DNA from: Streptomyces pseudovenezuelae
Lineage (GTDB): Bacteria > Actinomycetota > Actinomycetes > Streptomycetales > Streptomycetaceae
Reading direction: 5' to 3'
Length of the DNA: 64,000 bases
NCBI RefSeq assembly: GCF_029892565.1
Contig: NZ_JARXVH010000010.1
Span: 310,001 to 374,000, forward strand
Part shown: positions 15,614-24,654 of the stretch, in pieces
Layout of the letters: each line of letters opens with the position of its first letter
How positions within the stretch are numbered: position 1 is the first letter of the stretch
The notes under the pieces: model-generated
Databases searched by the model: none
Told to the model about the DNA's origin: nothing
Seen by the model: only the letters and a program-made list of their open reading frames with translations
Program-made: the position numbers and the translations under genes

Positions 15614-17278
15614 ATGAGCCCCACGCCCCCCGCACGACGCCTGCGCCTCGGTCTGCCGAAGCGGGTGTTCTCGCAGGTGCTGCTGATGCAGGTGGCGATC
15701 GCCGCGGGGGTCGCGGTGCTCGCGACCGGGCTGTTTCTCGCGCCGCTGAGCGACCAGCTCGACAACGAGGCGATGCACCGCGCGCTGGCCATCGCGCAGA
15801 CGACCGCGGAGCAGCCGCAGATCGCGGAGGACATCCAGAACACCGCCCCCACTGTCGACGGGCCGGTCCAGACGGAGGCGGAGCGGATCCGCAAGGCCAC
15901 CAACGCCGAGTACATCGTGGTGCTGGACTGGCGTTGGGTGCGCTGGTCGCACACGGACACGAAGCAGATCGGCAGGACCGTCTCGACCGACCCCAGCCAG
16001 GCGCTGGCCGGTCAGCAGGTCATGGAGATCGACAGCGGCACCCTGGGCCGCTCGGCCCGCGGCAAGGTGCCACTGCGCGACGCCGACGGCAGGATCATCG
16101 GGGCGGTCTCGGTGGGCATCGCCTACGACAGCGTGCGCGCCCGGCTGCTCAGCGCCATACCGGGGCTGCTCGCCTACGCCGGCGGCGCCCTGGCCGTCGG
16201 CGCGCTGGCCGCGTGGCTGGTCTCCCGGCGAGTCCAGCGGCAGACCCGCGACCTGGCCTTCTCCGACATCTCGGGACTGCTGGCGGAGCGCGAGGCAATG
16301 CTCCACGGCATCCGGGAGGGCGTCGTCGCGCTGGATCGCACCGGCCGCATACGGCTCCTCAACGACGAGGCGCACCGCCTCCTGGGCATCGACGCCCAGG
16401 CCGTCGGCCGGCCCCCCGACGAGGCCCTCGGCAGCGGGCGTACGGCCGACATCCTGGCCGGCCGGGTGACCGGCACCGACCTGCTCACCGTGCGCGGCCA
16501 GCGCGTCCTGGTCGCCAACCGGATGCCCACCGACGACGGCGGCGCCGTCGCCACCCTGCGCGACCGCACCGAGCTGGAGCAGCTCGGCCGGGAGCTCGAC
16601 TCGACGCTCGGTCTGATCGACGCCCTGCGCGCCCAGGACCACGAACACGCCAACCGCATGCACACGCTCCTGGGGCTGCTCGAACTGGAGATGTTCGACG
16701 ACGCCGTGGAGTTCGTCGGAGAGGTGGTCGGCGACCACCGGACCACCGCCGAGCAGGTCACCGAGAAGATCCAGGACCCGCTGCTCGCCGCTCTGTTGGT
16801 CGGCAAGGCGACCGTCGCGGCCGAGCGGGGCGTCGCCCTGTGGGTGTCCGACCGGACCCGGCTGCCAGACCGACTGGTCGACCCCAGGGGCCTGGTCACG
16901 ATCGTCGGCAACCTGGTGGACAACGCGCTCGACGCCGTCGCGGGCACTCCGCACGCGCGCGTGGAGGTCGAGTTGCGCGCGGAAGGACGTACGGCCGTGC
17001 TCCGGGTGCGCGACACGGGGCCCGGGATCCCCACCGAGAACCACGAGTTGATCTTCACCGACGGGTGGTCGACGAAGGAGCCGCCCGCGCACCGCAGGCG
17101 CGGGATCGGGCTCTCCATGGTGCGCAGGCTCGCCGAACGGCAGGGCGGGAGTGCGACGGTGGGCGCGGCGGACGGCGGCGGCGCGGAGTTCACCGTCGTC
17201 CTGCCGGAGGCGCTGGCCGAGCCGGAACCGGCCCTGACCGCAACCGCGGACACGTCCGCCGAGGAGGAGTCGCGATGA
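15614..17278 (+). CDS. CitA/DcuS-type sensor histidine kinase
   Basis: The product is 554 residues from ATG 15614; a GTG at 15608 is an alternative. There are two membrane helices (about residues 20-45 and 180-203), with a periplasmic PAS/Cache-like sensor domain between them. A cytoplasmic PAS domain follows (about 225-330), then the family phosphoacceptor (ALRAQDHEHANRMHTLLGLL) and an ATPase domain with NLVDNALDAV and GRG-type G-box GIGLSMVRRL. CitA-type kinases sense di- and tricarboxylates. The stop overlaps the response regulator start (ATGA). Proximity to the citrate synthase genes fits a carboxylate signal, but the ligand is not proven. Confidence 0.92.
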   Translation: MSPTPPARRLRLGLPKRVFSQVLLMQVAIAAGVAVLATGLFLAPLSDQLDNEAMHRALAIAQTTAEQPQIAEDIQNTAPTVDGPVQTEAERIRKATNAEYIVVLDWRWVRWSHTDTKQIGRTVSTDPSQALAGQQVMEIDSGTLGRSARGKVPLRDADGRIIGAVSVGIAYDSVRARLLSAIPGLLAYAGGALAVGALAAWLVSRRVQRQTRDLAFSDISGLLAEREAMLHGIREGVVALDRTGRIRLLNDEAHRLLGIDAQAVGRPPDEALGSGRTADILAGRVTGTDLLTVRGQRVLVANRMPTDDGGAVATLRDRTELEQLGRELDSTLGLIDALRAQDHEHANRMHTLLGLLELEMFDDAVEFVGEVVGDHRTTAEQVTEKIQDPLLAALLVGKATVAAERGVALWVSDRTRLPDRLVDPRGLVTIVGNLVDNALDAVAGTPHARVEVELRAEGRTAVLRVRDTGPGIPTENHELIFTDGWSTKEPPAHRRRGIGLSMVRRLAERQGGSATVGAADGGGAEFTVVLPEALAEPEPALTATADTSAEEESR

Positions 17279-17955
17279 TCGATGTCCTGGTCGTGGACGA
17301 CGACACCAGGGTCGCGCAGGTCAACGCCGCCTACGTCGAGAAGGTGCCGGGCTTCCGCGTCGCCGGCGAGGCGCACAGCGCGGCCGAGGCACTGCGTCAG
17401 CTGGAGGCGCTGCCTCGGCTGGACCTGGTCCTCATGGACCACTACCTGCCCGACGAGACGGGTCTGGCGGTCGTCCAGGAGATGCGCCGGCGCGGCCACC
17501 AGACCGACGTGATCATGGTGACGGCGGCCCGGGACGTGTCGACCGTGCAGGCCGCCATGCGGCACGGCGCACTGCAGTACCTGGTCAAGCCGTTCGCCTT
17601 CGCGGGCCTGCGCGCCAAGCTGGAGGCCTACGCGGAGCTGCGCCGCACGCTCGACGGCGGCGGCGAGGCGGAACAGGCCGAGGTGGACCGCATCTTCGGT
17701 GTGCTGTCGGCCCCTTCGGAGCCGGGGCTGCCCAAAGGGCACTCCCCCACCACGGCGGAGCTGGTACGCCGCTCCCTGATGAACGCCGAAGGGCCGCTGT
17801 CCGCCCAGGAGATCGCCGACCGGACCGGGGTGAGCCGGCAGACCGCCCAGCGCTATCTGAAGCTCCTGGAGCGCACCGGACGGGCCCGGCTCACGCTCAA
17901 GTACGGCGACGCGGGCCGCCCGGAACACCGTTACGTGTGGGCGGCCCGCGCCTAG
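17275..17955 (+). CDS. CitB/DcuR-type response regulator
   Basis: 226 residues. The receiver domain has the acidic pair in VLVVDDD, the phosphoacceptor Asp in VLMDHYLPDETG, and the conserved Lys in YLVKPF. The C-terminal part carries an HTH (LSAQEIADRTGVSRQTAQRYLKLL). Its ATG overlaps the kinase TGA, so the two are translationally coupled partners. It is closely similar to a second regulator at 20969-21661. The ABC transporter operon lying tail-to-tail with this gene is a candidate target. Confidence 0.93.
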   Translation: MIDVLVVDDDTRVAQVNAAYVEKVPGFRVAGEAHSAAEALRQLEALPRLDLVLMDHYLPDETGLAVVQEMRRRGHQTDVIMVTAARDVSTVQAAMRHGALQYLVKPFAFAGLRAKLEAYAELRRTLDGGGEAEQAEVDRIFGVLSAPSEPGLPKGHSPTTAELVRRSLMNAEGPLSAQEIADRTGVSRQTAQRYLKLLERTGRARLTLKYGDAGRPEHRYVWAARA

Positions 17956-17993
17956 GGCACGGTCGGGTGGGGGCGGGGGAAGGGACCGTGCCC
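17955..17993. terminator. Hairpin terminator between the two-component operon and the ABC binding-protein gene
   Basis: GGGCACGGTC (17955-17964) pairs perfectly with GACCGTGCCC (17984-17993) across a G-rich 19-nt loop. It lies between convergent genes and may act on both strands. Confidence 0.65.
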
Positions 17994-18009
17994 CCCTTAC
18001 ATACGGATG

Positions 18010-19071
18010 TCAGCCCGTGGCCTTCTCCACGAACTCCGTGGTGAATGTCTTTGCGAGATCCACTTTGGTGTTCTTGATGTTCGGGTTGAACGCCTTGAGG
18101 ACCTTCTCGACGGTCTCCGGGCCGTTCTCGGGCATCACGCCGTCCTTGGTGAACATGGGCAGCGTGCTCTGGATGGACTTGGCGTACAGGACGCTGTTGC
18201 CCTGCGAGTAGTCGGCGGGCATCTTGTCGGCGATCTGCGAAGCGCTGTGTGTGGACATCCACTTGAGCGTCTTGACGAATGCATTGACCATCTTCTGGAC
18301 CGTGTCCTTGTGTCCATTCACCCAGTCCGTCTGCATGTACAGACTTGACGACGGGTACGGACCGCCGAGCGCCTCCTGGGACCCCTCGGGCGTCCGCATG
18401 TCGAGGAGGACCTTGCCGGCCTTCTTGTCCAGGATCGTGGCGACGGTCGGGTCGGTCGTCATACCGGCGTCGATGGAGCCCTGTTGGAGCGCCGCGATGA
18501 AGGTCGGTCCCGCGCCGACGGCGACCGGGGTGAAGTCGCTGACCTTCACACCGTTCTTGACGGCGAGGTACTTGGTGAGGAAGTCGGTCGAGGATCCGAG
18601 GCCGGTGACGCCGAGCTTCTTCCCCTTGAAGTCCTTGGGCGAAGTGATGTCCCCCGCCGCCTTGTTGGAGACGATCTCCACCTCGCCGGGCGCCTGCGAG
18701 AACTGCACGACGGACTCGACGGCCTTGCCCTTGGTCTGCAGGTCGAGGGTGTGGTCGTAGAAGCCGACGGCCCCCTGGACCTGGCCGGAGACGAGCGCGG
18801 TCTCGGCCTGTACGCCGGCGGGCTCGCTCAGCAGTTCCACGTCGAGGCCCTCGGCGTCGAAGTAGCCGAGCCGCTGGGTGAGCATCGCGGGCAGGTAGAT
18901 GACCTTGTCGAGGCCGCCGACCATGATCTTGACCTTCGTACCCTTGCCGTCGCCTTTGCTCCCGGAGCCGGTGGAGGCGGTGCTGGAGGCGTCGTCGGCG
19001 CAGGCGGTGAGGGAGGAGAGGGCGAGCAGGCCGGCGGCGGCCAGGGCGGCGTATCTGGCGGTTGTGCGCAT
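18010..19071 (-). CDS. ABC transporter substrate-binding lipoprotein, NMT1/SsuA-type
   Basis: A 353-residue lipoprotein with lipobox LTAC at about residue 24 and a Ser/Gly/Lys linker. The NMT1-like periplasmic-binding fold shows LDKVIYLPAMLTQRLGYFDAEGLDVEL and KLGVTGLGSSTDFLTKYL. Members bind nitrate, sulfonates, taurine or thiamine-precursor pyrimidines; the substrate cannot be told from sequence. It is the last gene of the order ATPase, permease, binding protein, with a 64-nt gap after the permease. The gene is convergent with the CitA/CitB-type system. Confidence 0.9.
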   Translation of the reverse strand: MRTTARYAALAAAGLLALSSLTACADDASSTASTGSGSKGDGKGTKVKIMVGGLDKVIYLPAMLTQRLGYFDAEGLDVELLSEPAGVQAETALVSGQVQGAVGFYDHTLDLQTKGKAVESVVQFSQAPGEVEIVSNKAAGDITSPKDFKGKKLGVTGLGSSTDFLTKYLAVKNGVKVSDFTPVAVGAGPTFIAALQQGSIDAGMTTDPTVATILDKKAGKVLLDMRTPEGSQEALGGPYPSSSLYMQTDWVNGHKDTVQKMVNAFVKTLKWMSTHSASQIADKMPADYSQGNSVLYAKSIQSTLPMFTKDGVMPENGPETVEKVLKAFNPNIKNTKVDLAKTFTTEFVEKATG

Positions 19072-19135
19072 GAGGGTTCACGTCCTTGTGAGAGGGCGGT
19101 GCGGGGAGAGGCGTGCTGCGGGGCGGGCCGCGGGG

Positions 19136-20002
19136 TCAGCTGTCGGAGCCCGTCGGCTTCCAGCGGAAGATGCGGCGCTCGGCGAAGGTGAGCAGTCCTT
19201 CGGCGACGAGGGCGACGACGGCGAGGATGACCATCGCGGCGTACACACCGGCCGCGTTGAAGGTGCCCTGCGACTGCGCGACGAGCAGGCCGATGCCCTT
19301 GGTGGCGCCGATGTACTCGCCGACGATGGCGCCGATCAGGGCGAAGCCGAAGCTCACATGGAGGCTGGTGAAGATCCAGGAGGTCGCCGACGGGATGACG
19401 ACCTGAAGCGTCACCCTGCGGTCGCTCGCGCCGAGGATCCGGGCGTTGGCGACCAGGTTGCGGTCGACCTCTCGGGCGCCCTGGAAGGCGTTGAAGAACA
19501 CCGGGAAGAACACCAGGACGACGGCGGAGGCGACCTTAGAGGCGGGGCCGAGGCCGAACCAGATCACGAAGATGGGCGCCAGGACGATCCTGGGGATCGA
19601 GTTGAGCACCTTGATGTATGGACCAAGGACATCGGCGAGGAAGGTGATCCGCCCCAGCGCGATACCGCACACGACACCGGCGGCCACACCGATGACCCAG
19701 CCGAGCAGTGCCTCGTAGAGCGTGTACCAGATCTGTTCGCCCAGGGAGCCGAGTGCGGTGCCGTGGGTCAGCCAGGTGTAGATCTGGTCCCAGATCTTCG
19801 AGGGCATCGAGAAGTTGAAGGGATCGATGGCCTTGGTCCGGGAGAGCAGCTCCCACAGACCGAGGACGGCGACCAGGAGCAGCGCCCGGAAGACCGCGAC
19901 GACGATCTTGCGTCTACGGGCGGCACGCGCGCGTGAGTGCGCGCGGTCGGGCGGCGTCTTCACCGTGTCGACCACCGGCGTGCTGAGAATGTCAGGCGAC
20001 AT
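19136..20002 (-). CDS. ABC transporter permease, SsuC/TauC-type
   Basis: The permease has 288 residues from ATG 20002, chosen because GAGAGGGG lies 8 nt upstream; an in-frame GTG at 20011 would sit on that site. It has about six membrane helices and the EAA loop (FFNAFQGAREVDRNLVANARILGASDRR) that docks the ATPase. The start overlaps the end of the ATPase gene by 11 nt, so the two are coupled. It works with the neighbouring ATPase and NMT1-type lipoprotein in import of a small anionic or aromatic substrate of unknown identity. Confidence 0.91.
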   Translation of the reverse strand: MSPDILSTPVVDTVKTPPDRAHSRARAARRRKIVVAVFRALLLVAVLGLWELLSRTKAIDPFNFSMPSKIWDQIYTWLTHGTALGSLGEQIWYTLYEALLGWVIGVAAGVVCGIALGRITFLADVLGPYIKVLNSIPRIVLAPIFVIWFGLGPASKVASAVVLVFFPVFFNAFQGAREVDRNLVANARILGASDRRVTLQVVIPSATSWIFTSLHVSFGFALIGAIVGEYIGATKGIGLLVAQSQGTFNAAGVYAAMVILAVVALVAEGLLTFAERRIFRWKPTGSDS

Positions 20003-20807
20003 GAGCGGCACCCCTCTCGCGGGTGATGCGGACCTCTTCGCCGAGGGACTCCCAGATCTCGCGGTAGATCTCGATGAACCGCGACTCCAGACGTACCGAC
20101 TCGACCTTGCGCGGGCGCGGCAGGTCGATGTCGTAGACCTGCTTGACGGTGGCGGGTCCGGCGGTCATCACGACGACCTTGTCGGCCAGCGCGATGGACT
20201 CCTCCAGGTCGTGGGTGACGAAGACGACGGAGGCGCGGGTGCCCTCCCACAGCTCCAACAGTTCGTCCGACATCAGGGCCCTGGTCTGCACGTCGAGCGC
20301 CGAGAAGGGCTCGTCCATCAGCAGGATCTCGGGGTCGTTGACGAAGGTCGCGGCGAGCGCGACCCGCTTGCGCATACCGCCGGAGAGCTGGTGGGGATAG
20401 CGGTCCTCGAACGCGGTGAGCCCGACCCGGGCCAGCCACTCACGGGCCTTCTCCTTCGCCTCCGCCTTGGGTACCCCGCGAAAGCGCGGGCCCGCCATGA
20501 CGTTTGAGAGGACCGTGCGCCAGGGGAAGGTGGCGTCCTGCTGGAAGACGAAGCCGACCTTGTCACCGACGCCGCGCACCGGCTCCCCGGCGACCAGGAC
20601 CTCGCCTTCACTGGGTTCTTCCAACCCGCTGACCAGGGTCAACGTGGTCGACTTACCGCAGCCCGTGGGGCCGACGACCGCCACGAACTCGCCACGCCCG
20701 ACCGTGAGATCGAGGCCGTTGACGGCCGTGTGCAGTCCCCCTGAAGGGGTCCGGAACGTCTTGCTCGCGCCCCGCAGTTCGATGGCGGGGCTGGTGTCTG
20801 GGCTCAT
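19992..20807 (-). CDS. ABC transporter ATP-binding protein, SsuB/TauB-type
   Basis: A 271-residue ATPase. Walker A is GPTGCGKSTT, the signature is LSGGMRKRVALA, Walker B is ILLMDEPFSALD, and the H-loop is VTHDLEE. All catalytic residues are present. ATG 20807 (MSPDTSP) is chosen; earlier in-frame starts at 20858 and 20843 exist without a clear ribosome site. It is the first gene of the transporter operon. It is divergent from the orphan CitB-type response regulator 161 bp away, which may control it. Confidence 0.91.
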   Translation of the reverse strand: MSPDTSPAIELRGASKTFRTPSGGLHTAVNGLDLTVGRGEFVAVVGPTGCGKSTTLTLVSGLEEPSEGEVLVAGEPVRGVGDKVGFVFQQDATFPWRTVLSNVMAGPRFRGVPKAEAKEKAREWLARVGLTAFEDRYPHQLSGGMRKRVALAATFVNDPEILLMDEPFSALDVQTRALMSDELLELWEGTRASVVFVTHDLEESIALADKVVVMTAGPATVKQVYDIDLPRPRKVESVRLESRFIEIYREIWESLGEEVRITRERGAAHVA

Positions 20808-20968
20808 GGCCCGGGAGGGTAGGTGTGGCGCGGACCACAGCATCAGCCTTGTGGGCACATGCCGTTCTTTTGCTTCCTGTGGCCTGTTGTGCTCGTTTTG
20901 CTCGCGCTACAACAGCGGAGCCGAAACATGGGCTTAACGCCCGCCTGGCCTTGACAGAAAGAGGCCCG

Positions 20969-21661
20969 ATGATTGACGTCCTGGTCGTGGACGACGACTT
21001 CCGCGTTGCCGAGATCAACGCCAAGTACGTGGGAAAGGTTCCCGGTTTCCGGGTCGCCGCCCGCGCACACAGTGCCGCCCAGGCGCTGGCCACCGTGCAG
21101 CGGGGGACCATCGACCTGGTCCTTCTCGACCACTACCTCCCCGACCAGACGGGCCTCGAACTCGTCCACCGCATGCGGGAACAGGGCCACGGCACCGACG
21201 TCATCATGATCACCGCCGCCGGCGACGTGACGACCGTGCAGGCCGCGATGCGCCTGGGCGCCCTGCACTATCTGGTCAAGCCGTTCACCTTCGCCGCCCT
21301 GCGCACCCGCCTGGACTCGTACGCCGCCCTGCGCCGCACCGTCGACCGCGTGGGCGGGCGGGGCGTCGCAGGGCAGGAGCAGGTCGACCGCATCTTCGGC
21401 GCCCTGCGCACCGCGCCGGTGCCCTCCTCGCCCGGTCTGCCCAGCGGCCACTCGGAACCGACGACCGACCTGATCTGCCGCGTCCTCCACCACGCCGACC
21501 GTCCCCTGTCGGCGCACGAGGTCGCCGCCGAGACCGGCCTGAGCCGCTCCACCGCCCAGCGCTACCTCCGCCACCTCGAACAGGCCGGCCGCCTCCGCCT
21601 CACCCTCAAGTACGGCGACACGGGGCGCCCGGAGCATCTGTACGCGTGGGTGGCGCCGTAG
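20969..21661 (+). CDS. CitB-type response regulator without adjacent kinase
   Basis: 230 residues from ATG 20969, with GAAAGAGG nearby. It is a receiver (VLVVDDDFRVAEINAKYV, phosphoacceptor Asp in VLLDHYLPDQTG, YLVKPFTF) plus C-terminal HTH (LSAHEVAAETGLSRSTAQRYL). It is strikingly similar along its whole length to the regulator at 17275-17955, including the final TLKYGDTGRPEHLYAW block, so the two look like paralogues. No histidine kinase lies next to it. It is divergent from the ABC transporter operon and abuts the symporter gene tail to tail. Confidence 0.9.
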   Translation: MIDVLVVDDDFRVAEINAKYVGKVPGFRVAARAHSAAQALATVQRGTIDLVLLDHYLPDQTGLELVHRMREQGHGTDVIMITAAGDVTTVQAAMRLGALHYLVKPFTFAALRTRLDSYAALRRTVDRVGGRGVAGQEQVDRIFGALRTAPVPSSPGLPSGHSEPTTDLICRVLHHADRPLSAHEVAAETGLSRSTAQRYLRHLEQAGRLRLTLKYGDTGRPEHLYAWVAP

Positions 21662-23254
21662 CTACACGGCCCCCGCGCCCGTCAGCGAGCGCACCTCGGT
21701 CTCCGCGTGCTTGGCCTCGTCCGGGACCTCGGCCGAGGTGACCGTGCCGAGCCAGCCCGCGAGGAAGCCCAGCGGGATCGAGACCAGGCCGGGGTTCTCC
21801 AGAGGGAAGTACTGGAAGTCGACGCCGGGGAACAGGGATTCGGGGCTGCCGGACACCACCGGGGACAGCAGCACGAGCAGCAGTGACGGGACGAGACCGC
21901 CGTATACGGCCCACACGGCGCCGCGCGTGGTGAAGCCACGCCAGAACAGCGAGTAGAGCAGCACCGGGAGGTTCGCGGAGGCGGCGACGGCGAAGGCGAG
22001 GCCCACCAGGAAGGCGACGTTCAGGTCGCGGGCGAGCAGGCCGAGGGCGATCGCCACGACGCCGATGCCGGCCGCGGCGATCCGTGCCACGGCCACCTCG
22101 CTGTGCGGCTTGGCGTGCTTGTGCCGCAGGGACGCGTACAGGTCGTGGGCCACGGACGCGGAGGAGGCGAGCGTGATGCCGGCGACCACCGCGAGGATCG
22201 TGGCGAAGGCGATGGCGGCCACGATCGCGAAGAGAACCGTTCCGCCAGTGGAGTCGGAGCCGCCGCCCAGGTCGAGGGCGAGCAGCGGAACCGCCGTGTT
22301 CCCGGCCGCGTTCGACCCGCGGACCGCCTCCGGTCCCACGATCGCGGCGGCACCGAAGCCGAGGACGATCGTCATCAGGTAGAAGCCGCCGATGAGCCCG
22401 ATCGCCCAGAGCACCGAACGCCGGGCCGCCTTGGCCGTCGGCACGGTGTAGAAGCGGGACAGGATGTGCGGCAGGCCTGCCGTGCCCAGCACCAGGGCGA
22501 GGCCCAGGCTGATGAAGTCGAGGCGGGCGGTCCAGTCCCCGCCGTACTTCAACCCCGGTACCAGGAACGCGTTCCCGTGCCCGCTGCGCTCGGCCGCCGT
22601 CAGCAGCAGTTGGTCGAAGTCGCCGTGGAACCGCACCAGGACCAGCACGGTCAGCGCGACCGTACCGCTGAGCAGCAGAACCGCCTTGACGATCTGGATC
22701 CAGGTGGTGGCCCGCATCCCTCCCAACGACACATAGATCACCATCAGCGCGCCGACACCGATCACGGTCCAGGCCCGCGCCGCCACGCTCGTCCCACCGA
22801 GCAGCAGCGAGACCAGGCTGCCCGCGCCCACCATCTGCGCCACCAGGTAAAGAACGGACACGGTGACCGAGGAAGTTCCCGACGCGATCCGGACCGGCCG
22901 CTCGCTCATCCGTGCCGCGATGACGTCCGCGAGCGTGAAACGCCCGCAGTTGCGCACCAGTTCGGCGACGAGGAACAGCACCACCAGCCAGGCAACGAGG
23001 AAGCCGACCACGTACAGCAGCCCGTCGTAGCCGAACAGCGCGATGAGCCCCGTGACTCCCAGGAAGGAGGCGGCCGACATGTAGTCGCCCGCGATGGCAA
23101 AACCATTTTCCATGGGCGAGAACAGGCGCCCGCCCGCGTAGAACTCCTCAGCCGAACCACGCCGGTTGCGGCTCACCCACGTGGTGATCGCCAGCGTGAC
23201 GGCGACGAACGCGCTGAACAGGAGCAACGCCAACGTCTGGTGATTGCCCGTCAC
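21662..23254 (-). CDS. Cation:acetate/short-chain monocarboxylate symporter (ActP-like, SSS family)
   Basis: A 530-residue sodium:solute symporter with about 13 membrane helices. The family start block FYAGGRLFSPMENGFAIAGDYMSAASFLG and the motif GGMRATTWIQIVKAVLLL are typical of ActP-type permeases. GTG 23254 overlaps the stop of the DUF485 gene by 4 nt. The pairing with DUF485 mirrors yjcH-actP of E. coli. Acetate, propionate or pyruvate uptake is likely. The product would feed acetyl-CoA into the nearby citrate synthase reactions. Confidence 0.92.
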   Translation of the reverse strand: MTGNHQTLALLLFSAFVAVTLAITTWVSRNRRGSAEEFYAGGRLFSPMENGFAIAGDYMSAASFLGVTGLIALFGYDGLLYVVGFLVAWLVVLFLVAELVRNCGRFTLADVIAARMSERPVRIASGTSSVTVSVLYLVAQMVGAGSLVSLLLGGTSVAARAWTVIGVGALMVIYVSLGGMRATTWIQIVKAVLLLSGTVALTVLVLVRFHGDFDQLLLTAAERSGHGNAFLVPGLKYGGDWTARLDFISLGLALVLGTAGLPHILSRFYTVPTAKAARRSVLWAIGLIGGFYLMTIVLGFGAAAIVGPEAVRGSNAAGNTAVPLLALDLGGGSDSTGGTVLFAIVAAIAFATILAVVAGITLASSASVAHDLYASLRHKHAKPHSEVAVARIAAAGIGVVAIALGLLARDLNVAFLVGLAFAVAASANLPVLLYSLFWRGFTTRGAVWAVYGGLVPSLLLVLLSPVVSGSPESLFPGVDFQYFPLENPGLVSIPLGFLAGWLGTVTSAEVPDEAKHAETEVRSLTGAGAV

Positions 23255-23817
23255 GACCTACCACCCCGGATGCCGCGGGTCAGTTCCTGGGTGTCCCAGC
23301 GCAGTTCGAGCGCGGCACGGTCCCTGCGCAGCCGCGCGTGGCGGGCGTAGGCCCAGGCGAGCAGGAAGGTGGTCAGGAACTGTCCGAGCCCCGCGACCAT
23401 CGCCACGTTCACCGCTCCCGCCACCGGCCGCGCCATCAGCCCCGGCGCGGTCGTCGCGGTCACCACGTACCCCACGTACCAGGCGAAGAAGGCGGCGAAG
23501 CCCGGCACCACGAACCTCCGGTACCGGCTGCGCACCTCCTGGAAGGCCGCGCTGCGCTGCACCTCTAGGTAGACGTCGGCCGCGGCGATCCGCTCCCCCG
23601 CGCCCGTCCTGCGCTGCGCCGCGACCGCGGGGACGGGCACCGGCTCCGGCGCACCGACACCGGCCGACTCACCCCAGCCGGAGGCCAGCGCGTCGTACCA
23701 CGGGTCGTCGTACCTCACCCCTTCGGGCGCTGGTGCCGGGGCACTGCCCTCGTGGTGCCCGGCCGAACTCTCGGGACCACCCCCGCCTCCGCGGGGACGA
23801 CCGTTGCTTGACTGCAT
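23251..23817 (-). CDS. DUF485-domain inner membrane protein, symporter partner
   Basis: This 188-residue protein has a hydrophilic Gly/Pro-rich N-terminus and a C-terminal DUF485 region with two membrane helices (VVPGFAAFFAWYVGYVVTATTA and NVAMVAGLGQFLTTFLLAWAY). It starts at ATG 23817 or at a TTG two codons earlier; no strong ribosome site is seen. It overlaps the symporter start (GTGA), which indicates obligatory co-expression. DUF485 proteins accompany ActP-type transporters; their exact role is not known to me. Confidence 0.85.
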   Translation of the reverse strand: MQSSNGRPRGGGGGPESSAGHHEGSAPAPAPEGVRYDDPWYDALASGWGESAGVGAPEPVPVPAVAAQRRTGAGERIAAADVYLEVQRSAAFQEVRSRYRRFVVPGFAAFFAWYVGYVVTATTAPGLMARPVAGAVNVAMVAGLGQFLTTFLLAWAYARHARLRRDRAALELRWDTQELTRGIRGGRS

Positions 23818-23967
23818 GCCCAAGCATGGACAGAACGGGAAGATCCCCGACTCTTCTTCGCCACCCGCTTCACCCCATCAGGTGACCAGGGCTTGTCTTT
23901 CTGATCAGGTCGGCTGCGAGGCCCGGTGCAGCGTGCGTGACACCGAGCTGATCCGAAATGACAGACC

Positions 23968-24654
23968 CTAACCCGCTGGTGGCCGCACAAGCCCCTTGCC
24001 GTACGCGTAACGCACCGCCTGGGCGCGGTCCTTGAGCCCCGTCTTGGCGAAGAGGTTGTTGATGTGGGTCTTCACGGTCGCCGTGGACACATGCAGCCGG
24101 CGGGCGATCTCCTGGTTGCTGAGGCCGTCCGCGATCAGCACCAGCACCTCGGTCTCCCGCGCGGTGAGCCCGTCCGGCGGCTCGTCCGTCGGCGCGGTCG
24201 GCTGCGGCTCGGGCTCGGAGAGCCGTTCGAGCAGCCGGCGTTGGATGCTCGGCGACAGTCCCGCGTCCCCGGACAGCACGTTGTGCACCGCCCGGACGAT
24301 CTCGTCGCCTCCGGCGTCCTTGGTGAGATAGCCGCGCGCTCCCGCCCGGAGCGCCGGGAACAGGGACTCGTCGTCCCCGAACGTCGTCAGCACCACGACC
24401 TGCGTCCCGGGGTACTCGGCACGGATACGCCGGGTCGCCTCGACCCCGTCGCAGCGCGGCATGCGCAGGTCCATCAGCACCACGTCCGGGGCGAGTTCGC
24501 CGACGAGCTTCACCGCCTCGTCCCCGTCCCCCGCGGCGCCGACGACCTCGATCCCCGGCAGCAGGCCCAGCAGCATCACGATGCCCTCACGGACGACGGT
24601 CTGGTCGTCCGCCACCACCACCCGCGCGGTCCGCTTCTCCGCCCCTTCCGTCAT
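23968..24654 (-). CDS. NarL/LuxR-family response regulator
   Basis: 228 residues: receiver domain (VVVADDQTVVREG, phosphoacceptor in VVLMDLRMPRCDG, conserved Lys in YLTKDAGG) and LuxR-type HTH (LTARETEVLVLIADGLSNQEIARRL...TVKTHINNLFAKTGLKDRAQAV). ATG 24654 overlaps the kinase TGA. It forms a pair with the DesK-type kinase. The DUF485-symporter operon lies 150 bp downstream on the same strand and is a candidate target. Confidence 0.94.
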   Translation of the reverse strand: MTEGAEKRTARVVVADDQTVVREGIVMLLGLLPGIEVVGAAGDGDEAVKLVGELAPDVVLMDLRMPRCDGVEATRRIRAEYPGTQVVVLTTFGDDESLFPALRAGARGYLTKDAGGDEIVRAVHNVLSGDAGLSPSIQRRLLERLSEPEPQPTAPTDEPPDGLTARETEVLVLIADGLSNQEIARRLHVSTATVKTHINNLFAKTGLKDRAQAVRYAYGKGLVRPPAG

